Shown here: positions 1 to 5,077 of the stretch, piece by piece | Layout: every line of letters begins with the position of its first letter | Numbering within the stretch: position 1 is the stretch's first letter | NCBI GenBank assembly: GCA_027349605.1 | Contig: DAIEMM010000160.1 | Location: 1 to 5,594, forward strand | Source of the DNA: Anaeromyxobacteraceae bacterium | GTDB lineage: Bacteria; Myxococcota; Myxococcia; Myxococcales; Anaeromyxobacteraceae | Direction: 5' to 3' | Length of the DNA stretch: 5,594 nucleotides | Position numbers and translations under genes: made by a program | Notes under the pieces: model-generated | Databases searched by the model: none | What the model was told of the DNA's origin: nothing | What the model saw: the letters and a program-made list of their open reading frames with translations, nothing else

Positions 1-1194
1 GGCCATCTGGGCCATGATCTCGTCCTTGACGTTCCAGGGCAGAATGAAGACGTAGTCGGGCTTGCGACGCGCGATCTCGGCTGGAGCCAGGATGGGAATG
101 CGGGTGCCGGGCAGGAACTTCCCCTGCTTATAGTCATTCCGGTCCACGGTGAAGTCGAGGAAGTCGGTCCGCACGCCGCAGTAGTTCAGAAGGGTGTTGC
201 CCTTGCCCGGGGCGCCGTAACCCGCGATGCGCTTCCCGTCTCGTTTCAACCGGATGAGCAAGTCCAGAATGCCTCGCTTCGTCTCCTCCACCTGTGTGGC
301 GAAGGCGTGGTAGCGATCGGCGCGAGTGAGGCCAAAGTTCTCCTCGCGTTGGAGGAGCGCCGCCACGGTGGCCTCCACCGGCTTGGTGCCGTCCTCCGCA
401 TGCCGAGCAAAGATGCGCAATGACCCCCCGTGAGTGGGGATCTCCTCGACGTCGAAGACCACCAGGCCATGCTGGGCGAAGACTGCCTGGGCGGTATGGA
501 GCGAGAAGTAGGAGAAGTGCTCATGGTAGACGGTGTCAAACTGGTTCCCGGCGATGAGCTTCTGGACGTGGGGAAACTCCAAGGTGAGCAGGCCTTGCGG
601 TGCGAGCACAACTTTTAGGCCAGCCACGAAGTCGTTCAGATCGGGGACCTGCGCGAGGACGTTGTTGCCGACCAGGAGATCTGCGCGCTGCCCCTTGGCC
701 GCGAGCTCCCCGGCCAACTCCGTACCGAAGAACCGCACCAGCGTGGGGACCCCCTTCGTCTCGGCCGCGGCTGCCACGTTCCCGGCCGGCTCGATCCCCA
801 GCACCGGCACGCCGGCGTTCACGAACCACTGGAGGAGGTAGCCGTCGTTGCTCGCCACCTCGATGACCTGGCTCCGTGCACCCAGTCCGAGGCGAGCCAC
901 CATTCTCTCGGCATACGTGCGGGCATGTTGCACCCAGCTTTCCGCGAAGGACGAGAAATAGGCGTACTCCGAGAAGATGTCCTCGGCGCTGACGTACTGC
1001 TCGAGCTGCACGAGCCAGCATCTTCTGCACACTTGCACGCGGAGCGGGTAGAACGTCTCCGCGGCGTTGAGCCGATCGGGCCGAACGTAGCTCTCGCAGA
1101 GGGGCGACATCCCGAGGTCGACCACGGTGTCGTGAAGTGGCTCGCCGCAGAACCGGCACCGCGCGTGGATTCCCGCCGGAGTGGCTGCGATCAT
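1..1194 (-). CDS. Sugar C-methyltransferase, TylCIII/TcaB9-like (3' end beyond window)
   Basis: Predicted SAM-dependent enzyme that adds a methyl group to a ring carbon of a nucleotide-activated keto-deoxysugar in the cytoplasm. Reading from an ATG at 1194, 398 codons stay open to the window edge. Visible in order: a zinc-binding N-terminal domain with two CxxC pairs (Cys13/Cys16 and Cys56/Cys59); a Rossmann SAM-binding segment VIEVASNDGYLL (110-121) followed by GIEP (133-136); the signature YHEH (223-226), whose Tyr, Glu and His correspond to active-site residues of the family; HGGSLR (255-260); and the C-terminal domain motif GYGAPGKGNTLLNY (325-338), ending in LPWNVKDEI (385-393). Family members are usually a little over 400 aa, so only a short tail should be missing. 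The start is backed by AGGGGA five bases upstream. It lies 168 bp downstream of the sugar-phosphotransferase gene, suggesting a C-methylated sugar in the polymer. Exact substrate (dTDP or GDP sugar, C3 or C5) cannot be read from the sequence. Confidence 0.93.
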   Translation of the reverse strand, partial: MIAATPAGIHARCRFCGEPLHDTVVDLGMSPLCESYVRPDRLNAAETFYPLRVQVCRRCWLVQLEQYVSAEDIFSEYAYFSSFAESWVQHARTYAERMVARLGLGARSQVIEVASNDGYLLQWFVNAGVPVLGIEPAGNVAAAAETKGVPTLVRFFGTELAGELAAKGQRADLLVGNNVLAQVPDLNDFVAGLKVVLAPQGLLTLEFPHVQKLIAGNQFDTVYHEHFSYFSLHTAQAVFAQHGLVVFDVEEIPTHGGSLRIFARHAEDGTKPVEATVAALLQREENFGLTRADRYHAFATQVEETKRGILDLLIRLKRDGKRIAGYGAPGKGNTLLNYCGVRTDFLDFTVDRNDYKQGKFLPGTRIPILAPAEIARRKPDYVFILPWNVKDEIMAQMA

Positions 1195-1362
1195 CCCATT
1201 CCCCTGATCATGGACATTCGGCCCCCATGGACGCACATCGCGCCGCGAGCCACCAGGCCCGCGGTCATCGTACTGCCAGTGCCGAGTAAACCCTAGCCCG
1301 CGGCAACGATCCACGAGGCCGGCAAGGCCGCCCGCATGCCTGCGCGTGCCGCGGCGGGGCGG
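1195..1362 (-). other. Intergenic gap between phosphotransferase and C-methyltransferase genes
   Basis: 168 bp, strongly GC-rich next to the phosphotransferase stop. I see no intrinsic terminator (no stem followed by a T run on the minus strand) and no convincing promoter. It includes GGCC-N5-GGCC at 1318-1330, a weak potential hairpin, and a possible 25-codon ORF (1268-1191) whose TGA overlaps the C-methyltransferase ATG. Same orientation and modest distance are compatible with read-through transcription. Confidence 0.5.
1200..1205 (-). promoter_or_regulatory. Ribosome binding site of the C-methyltransferase
   Basis: Minus-strand AGGGGA followed by a five-base spacer (ATGGG) and the ATG at 1194. 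It supports that start over the out-of-frame ATG at 1199. Direct sequence observation; function by analogy with Shine-Dalgarno sites. Confidence 0.6.
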
Positions 1363-2769
1363 TCAGTGCGCGCCACGGGATAGCAGCACGGCGGGCAGGG
1401 TCCGGAAGCAGATCTGGACGTCCTGCCAGAGGGACCAGGTGTCGATGTACTCGAGGTCGAGCTTCATCCACTGTTCGAAGGAGATGTCGGAGCGGCCGCT
1501 CACCTGCCAGGTGCAGGTGATTCCCGGCTTCACGCTGAGGCGGCGCCGCTGCCAGCGCTGGTACTGCTTCACCTCGGCCGGTACCGGCGGCCGGGGACCG
1601 ACGATGCTCATTTCCCCGGCGAGGACGTTCAGGAACTGGGGCAACTCGTCGAGTGAAGTCCGGCGGATGAAGCGGCCGACGCGGGTGGTGCGCGGATCGT
1701 TCCGCATCTTGAACACGGGGCCGGAGGCCTCGTTCATCGCCCGCAGCGATTCGAGGCGAGCCTCGGCGTCGACGTGCATGCTGCGGAACTTGAGCATCTT
1801 GAAGGGGCGCCCGTTCTTGCCGACGCGGGTCTGGCGGAAGAAGATCGGACCGGGGGAGTCGAACCGGACGGCCAGCGCCGTCGCCACGAAGACCGGGGAG
1901 AGGACCAGGAGCGCCACTGCGCTCAAGACCACGTCGAAGGCGCGCTTGAAGAGCAGCGCAACCTCGTCGGTGGGTGCGCTCGTGAAGGCGAGCATGGGGA
2001 GCCCGTCCATCTCGCCGAGCGCGACGTGGGCGCCTTGGACATCGAAGAGGTCGAGGCAGACCCGAGCGTTGGCGCCCTGCTCCTGGCACAGGCGGAACGC
2101 GCCCTCGACGTCGGAGAGTCGCTCCCGGGGAACGGCGAAGATCACCTCGTCGATGACGTTGTCGTCCAGGATCTGCCCAAGCTGGGCGATGGTGCCAAGG
2201 ATGAGGTCGGGCCTCGGGTCGCCCGCGCCCTGTGCCTCGAGCACGTGGCCGGCGAACAGCATACCCCACTCAGGGTGATCCTCGACGGTCCGGAGGACGT
2301 CGTGGGCGAGGTCCCCGGAGCCAACGATGGCGAAGACCCGGGTGTTGTGGCCGTTGCGGCGGACTGAGTGGGCGACCCGGCGCAGGACAGTTCGGTTCCC
2401 GGCGAGAAGGGTGAATGAGACCGCGAAGTAGACTCCGAAGAACAGCCGGGACACATCCTCGTGCAGGCGGAAAAAGAAGATGGCCGCGATGTGGAACACG
2501 GCGACAGCCACGAGCGCCTTCGCGATGCGGCCGATCTCGGGCCAGACCGTGCGGGTTCGGAAGCTGATGTAGACCCGGAAGAACCACGCGGCCGAGAGCC
2601 AGAGGAGCAGCGTCAGGGCCAGGAACGGCCAGTACTCCGAGAGCGGGATCAGCGGCCCTCTCACCTTCACCGGCAGCACGTCGCGCAGGAAATAAGCCGC
2701 GGGCACCGCTGCGACGATGCACAGGATGTCAAGAAGACGGACGGTGCCCTCGACGACTCGGTTCCTCAT
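1363..2769 (-). CDS. Polyprenyl-phosphate sugar-1-phosphate transferase (WbaP/CpsE-like initiating enzyme)
   Basis: Predicted inner-membrane enzyme that transfers a hexose-1-phosphate from a UDP-sugar to undecaprenyl phosphate, the first committed step of repeat-unit assembly. The 468 aa are full length for the large WbaP/CpsE-type class. By eye there are four N-terminal membrane segments (about 11-29, 46-64, 83-101, 106-124), a Rossmann-like middle domain with VGSGDLA (149-155), and a fifth hydrophobic segment (about 278-300) leading into the catalytic domain. That domain has the family marks GPIFFRQ (307-313), KMLKFRSM (324-331), TSLDELPQ (371-378, with the catalytic Asp-Glu pair 374-375), NVLAGEMSIVGPRP (381-394) and PGITCTWQVSGR (415-426). 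The start is the first ATG; upstream is only a weak CAGG seven bases away. It follows a 267-bp structured gap, so it may have its own promoter. Sugar specificity (glucose, galactose or other) cannot be read from the sequence. The reading frame is intact. Confidence 0.96.
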   Translation of the reverse strand: MRNRVVEGTVRLLDILCIVAAVPAAYFLRDVLPVKVRGPLIPLSEYWPFLALTLLLWLSAAWFFRVYISFRTRTVWPEIGRIAKALVAVAVFHIAAIFFFRLHEDVSRLFFGVYFAVSFTLLAGNRTVLRRVAHSVRRNGHNTRVFAIVGSGDLAHDVLRTVEDHPEWGMLFAGHVLEAQGAGDPRPDLILGTIAQLGQILDDNVIDEVIFAVPRERLSDVEGAFRLCQEQGANARVCLDLFDVQGAHVALGEMDGLPMLAFTSAPTDEVALLFKRAFDVVLSAVALLVLSPVFVATALAVRFDSPGPIFFRQTRVGKNGRPFKMLKFRSMHVDAEARLESLRAMNEASGPVFKMRNDPRTTRVGRFIRRTSLDELPQFLNVLAGEMSIVGPRPPVPAEVKQYQRWQRRRLSVKPGITCTWQVSGRSDISFEQWMKLDLEYIDTWSLWQDVQICFRTLPAVLLSRGAH

Positions 2770-2844
2770 GATCTGGCCTGCCCCCCGACCGGTGATGACA
2801 GGTAGTTAGCGCGATCAGGCGTCCGTTGAATGTCCCGCGTAGTC

Positions 2845-2864
2845 TGTACGCAGAAGTAGGTACA
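2845..2864. repeat. Inverted repeat TGTAC-N10-GTACA
   Basis: Perfect 5-bp arms separated by ten bases, a spacing of one helical turn that would suit a dimeric DNA-binding protein. Short enough to arise by chance; no regulator is known from the window. Confidence 0.4.
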
Positions 2865-2866
2865 AC

Positions 2867-2874
2867 GGGGGGGG
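2867..2874. repeat. G8 homopolymer (C8 on the transcribed strand)
   Basis: Eight consecutive G on the plus strand, about 100 bp upstream of the phosphotransferase ATG and between two inverted repeats. Runs of this length can change length by slippage; whether it does so here is unknown. Confidence 0.9.
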
Positions 2875-2875
2875 C

Positions 2876-2890
2876 GTCGGATACACCGAC
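2876..2890. repeat. Inverted repeat GTCGG-ATACA-CCGAC
   Basis: Perfect 5-bp arms around a five-base loop, directly beside the larger palindrome at 2892-2929. On the minus strand it would form the next RNA hairpin downstream of that palindrome. Confidence 0.55.
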
Positions 2891-2891
2891 T

Positions 2892-2929
2892 CCACTTGGC
2901 GACATTGCACGAGCAATTTCGGTAAGTGG
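2892..2929. repeat. 38-nt imperfect palindrome (long stem-loop or operator)
   Basis: The two halves are complementary about one centre (2910/2911). CCACTT (2892-2897) pairs with AAGTGG (2924-2929), CGA (2900-2902) with TCG (2919-2921), and ATTGC (2904-2908) with GCAAT (2913-2917), leaving a four-base loop. That gives 14 Watson-Crick pairs out of 17 positions. The mismatches sit at 2898/2923, 2899/2922 and 2903/2918. No T run follows on the minus strand, so it is not a standard intrinsic terminator. It could be an operator, an mRNA leader structure or an RNA-processing site. Confidence 0.75.
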
Positions 2930-2958
2930 CCGCGAATATGCGTGTTTTTACTGCTGGG

Positions 2959-2996
2959 CGGATCCTGCTCACGGCCCAAGAGGGGCGAAGGATCCG
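2959..2996. repeat. Inverted repeat CGGATCC/GGATCCG enclosing a smaller hairpin
   Basis: Perfect 7-bp arms (2959-2965 and 2990-2996) enclose 24 bases that hold a second pair of arms, GCCC (2974-2977) and GGGC (2983-2986). It begins about 40 bp after the barrel stop codon. On the minus strand the following bases are A-rich rather than T-rich, which argues against a Rho-independent terminator for the upstream genes. It could still act as a 3'-end stabilising structure. Confidence 0.5.
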
Positions 2997-3036
2997 TTCC
3001 GCGCCCCCACTTGGGAGGCACCGCGGGGAAGGGCAG

Positions 3037-4380
3037 TTAGAGCGACAGGCGATCGCGGAGAGCGACGGAAAAGTAGGCCGACCACTGCCTGAAAGTTCCG
3101 GTGACCGTGGTGGCGCCCTGGAACACCACCTGGCTGAAGCCCCCGACGGTGAACACCAGGAACGGCACCGGAGCATAGCTCGCCGATGCGCCCGCGACCC
3201 CGTAGGAATCCGGTGCGCGCACCGAGGACGGGGCCAGCGCAGCAGCCAGGTTCGCCCCCACACGCCATGCGTCCGACGGGCGCCAGTCGAGCCCGATTCC
3301 CGCCGTAAGACGCTGATACGGGATGCGCAGGTAGGTGTCGACGTAGGGAGCGAGGGCGGCGTCGAGGGTGAGATGAACCTCCCGACGCGACTGCGGGTGG
3401 TAGTCCAGCTTGAGCCCGGCAACCGGCATCACGTGGTTTGCTGCCGTCGAGCTCTCGACGTCTCGGTTCGCGATGCCCGCCCCCAACGAAGCGGTCGTGT
3501 CGAACTCGCTCGACCAGGCCTGCCTCCAGGCCTCGGTGAACGTGCCGATCAGGATCGAGTAGTCCCCCGACATTATCCAGTCCTGCCCGGCGGCGGTCGT
3601 GGTGAAGGTGGCTTCCTGCGATGCGTCCCACGCGAAGGCGCCCTCTGCCTGGGGGCCCCAGCTTCGGGGCTGGTTCGCCTCGCCGACCGGTCCGGTGCCC
3701 CCCACGTCGAAGTATCCGCCGGCAACGCGAACGCGCGTACGCCGCGAGAGTACGCCGTCCAGCCTGAGCTGGGTGTCGATCCCGACGTACGGATAGGTCT
3801 GGAAGGACCGGACCGGATTCAGGATCGGCGGTGGTGGGCCGGCACCGCCAGGCGTGGAGGCCGGGATGAGTTGGGAGTAGTCGCCCACCACGAAGATGCC
3901 GAGCCCGGTCACGGTCCACAGGGGATCGACACGCCACTCGGCGTTGAGCGTGGCGCGATTGAGCACCGCCAGCTCGAAGCTCCCCACGTTGAAGGGCACG
4001 CTGAGACGCGGAGCGTAGCCGATGGAGAGCGTGAGGTCGGTCGTGCCAATGTCGAGGGCGATACCCGGGGTCACCTCGACGTCGGTGCCCCAGATCGTCG
4101 AACCGCCGGCGTCGCTCAGGGTCCGCGTTCTGAGCTCGGACAGGACCGCCAGGTCCAGGAAGACGCCGCGCGTCCGCCCGGCGGGAGAACCGACGGTGGG
4201 CACGAACGGGACGCCAGCTGGTCCGGTCACCTCCGAGGAATCCGTGAGGGTCCGGGCCACCTCTGGGGGCTGGGTGTCCTCCAACGGCGGTTCCTCGGAC
4301 TCGCCCGGGCGCCGCTCACTCGTTGCGTCGACCTGGCCGGAGGCCAGCACGAGAAGCGCCGTGAACAGGGGCACGATCAT
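3037..4380 (-). CDS. Outer-membrane beta-barrel protein, probable partner of the OPX protein
   Basis: I recognise this by architecture and context, not by a named motif. The 447 aa start with a short hydrophobic signal-like segment (residues 2-15, possible cleavage near 15-19). A Pro/Glu/Ser-rich, probably disordered stretch follows (about 20-70). From about residue 73 to the end come alternating polar/hydrophobic segments rich in Gly and aromatics, such as 114-128, 215-228, 333-349, 357-368, 408-419 and 432-445. I count about 18, as expected of a mid-sized outer-membrane barrel. Turns carry Gly, Asp and Pro; one long loop holds four prolines (182-185). The last residues (LSL) are hydrophobic but not the usual terminal Phe. 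The ATG at 4380 lies two bases after the OPX TGA with no good Shine-Dalgarno close by, so reinitiation or coupling is likely. Probable role: the outer-membrane pore for the polymer, as with Wzp/EpsX-type proteins beside short OPX proteins in Myxococcus. Other outer-membrane channels are possible. Confidence 0.8.
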   Translation of the reverse strand: MIVPLFTALLVLASGQVDATSERRPGESEEPPLEDTQPPEVARTLTDSSEVTGPAGVPFVPTVGSPAGRTRGVFLDLAVLSELRTRTLSDAGGSTIWGTDVEVTPGIALDIGTTDLTLSIGYAPRLSVPFNVGSFELAVLNRATLNAEWRVDPLWTVTGLGIFVVGDYSQLIPASTPGGAGPPPPILNPVRSFQTYPYVGIDTQLRLDGVLSRRTRVRVAGGYFDVGGTGPVGEANQPRSWGPQAEGAFAWDASQEATFTTTAAGQDWIMSGDYSILIGTFTEAWRQAWSSEFDTTASLGAGIANRDVESSTAANHVMPVAGLKLDYHPQSRREVHLTLDAALAPYVDTYLRIPYQRLTAGIGLDWRPSDAWRVGANLAAALAPSSVRAPDSYGVAGASASYAPVPFLVFTVGGFSQVVFQGATTVTGTFRQWSAYFSVALRDRLSL

Positions 4381-4382
4381 GC

Positions 4383-5000
4383 TCAGTTGACGACGACGAC
4401 GTCGCCTCCCTGGAGGCGGAACGCCGCGCCGCGCCCTTTCAGTTGCACCAGCGAATCGTAGGAGAAGCGGATACGAAGCGGGGTTCCTCCCTCGGGCCGC
4501 TGGCGAATGACCATGATCGAGTCCTTGCTGGCGAACGGAGTCATGCCTCCGGCCACGGCCAGAGCCTGGAGCACGCCGGAGTTCTGATCCAGCACGAAGG
4601 ACCCAGGCTTGACCACCTCGCCTAGGACCGAGACCAGGAGAGGGCGAGGGTCGTCGAGAGTGACGGTGACGACCGGATTCACGATGAAGTCCTTCAGCTT
4701 TCCCTGGAGGGCCTTGGCCAGGGCCGCGGGGGTCATCCCCGCCGCCTCGATGTCGTTCACGAAGGGCACGGAGATGCGCCCGTCGGGTCGCACCTTTCCC
4801 CTGCTCGACATCCCTTCCTGTCCCCAGACGCGTACGGAGATCGTGTCGCCGGGCTGGATGACGTACTCCCGATCCTGGACGCGGGGAGCCTGGGGAAGGT
4901 CGTCGACCCAGACGTACTCGCCGGTGGTCTTGCACGCCGGGGCGGCGGCGAGTGCCAGGAGAAAAACGAACACCAACGACCTGTGGCCATGGAACCTCAC
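4383..5000 (-). CDS. Short polysaccharide export (OPX/Wza-family) lipoprotein, one SLBB domain
   Basis: Predicted periplasmic export protein that passes polysaccharide from the inner-membrane machinery toward the outer membrane. The 205 aa begin with a signal sequence (basic start RFHGHR, hydrophobic 9-20) ending at Cys23, a probable but non-canonical lipidation site (APAC). The poly-export domain follows (about 44-115): YVIQPGDTISVRVWG (46-60), RPDGRISVPFV (71-81), NPVVTVTL (108-115). A single SLBB domain runs from about 121 to 203: VLGEVVKPGSF (125-135), LQALAVAGGMTPFA (144-157), and the ending GGDVVVVN (198-205). It is much shorter than E. coli Wza (379 aa) and stops at the SLBB domain, lacking the C-terminal helix by which Wza spans the outer membrane. 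The GTG start is chosen for the strong GGAAGGAG six bases upstream and because the signal sequence follows at once. The ORF continues upstream without a stop, but that part overlaps the glycosyltransferase gene and looks spurious. Confidence 0.93.
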   Translation of the reverse strand: MRFHGHRSLVFVFLLALAAAPACKTTGEYVWVDDLPQAPRVQDREYVIQPGDTISVRVWGQEGMSSRGKVRPDGRISVPFVNDIEAAGMTPAALAKALQGKLKDFIVNPVVTVTLDDPRPLLVSVLGEVVKPGSFVLDQNSGVLQALAVAGGMTPFASKDSIMVIRQRPEGGTPLRIRFSYDSLVQLKGRGAAFRLQGGDVVVVN

Positions 5001-5077
5001 GTCGGTCTCCTTCCGGGTCGGGCAACAGCCTTGTGGTCCTTGAATAGCACGATCCCGGAGGGTCTCGCCGGGCGCTC
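5001..5077 (-). other. 77-bp gap between glycosyltransferase and OPX genes
   Basis: Short spacer in the same orientation holding the OPX ribosome binding site. I see no clear promoter or terminator, so co-transcription of the glycosyltransferase, OPX and barrel genes is the simplest reading. Confidence 0.5.
5007..5014 (-). promoter_or_regulatory. Strong Shine-Dalgarno site setting the OPX GTG start
   Basis: Minus-strand GGAAGGAG, six bases before the GTG at 5000. It is the best ribosome binding site in the window. It decides for this GTG over upstream starts in the same frame and over the out-of-frame ATG at 4990. Confidence 0.8.

Larger units (their letters stand above)
2770..3036 (-). other. 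Structured intergenic region upstream of the phosphotransferase gene
   Basis: 267 bp without a credible gene, between the barrel stop and the phosphotransferase ATG. It contains successive inverted repeats (2845-2864, 2876-2890, 2892-2929, 2959-2996), a G8 run (2867-2874), and an A-rich patch around 2937-2950 that stands out in this GC-rich DNA. If transcription starts in or before it, it would be a long leader of the phosphotransferase mRNA. I could not identify a clear -35/-10 pair or sigma-54 site. No T-run-bearing terminator is seen on the minus strand after the barrel gene. Confidence 0.55.

Noticed and set aside
246..1159. Alternate-frame minus-strand ORFs at 246-611 and 536-1159
   Set aside because: Both are out of frame with the C-methyltransferase, whose motifs run uninterrupted through this stretch; their Arg/Ser-rich translations show no domain.
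2895..2912. Plus-strand TTGGCGACATTGCA as a sigma-54 promoter
   Set aside because: The GG and GC elements are seven bases apart instead of ten, and no plus-strand gene follows.
2931..2950. Plus-strand T run (2945-2949) after small inverted repeats as an intrinsic terminator
   Set aside because: The T run is about 15 bases from the large palindrome, the nearer stem has only three pairs, and there is no plus-strand gene to terminate.
2969..3937. Minus-strand frame of 322 codons inside the barrel gene
   Set aside because: Out of frame with the barrel, Arg-rich composition, no domain; a shadow of the real gene.
4370..4405. Programmed -1 frameshift fusing OPX and barrel at the GTC repeat
   Set aside because: The barrel is in the -1 frame relative to OPX and a GTC repeat encodes the VVVV end, but there is no recognisable slippery heptamer and the barrel has its own start with a signal segment.
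2926..4461. Plus-strand open frame of 511 codons opposite the barrel gene
   Set aside because: Very rich in Arg, Gly and Glu, has no recognisable domain or secretion signal, and lies antisense to a gene with clear signal peptide and barrel pattern. Long antisense frames are common in DNA this GC-rich.
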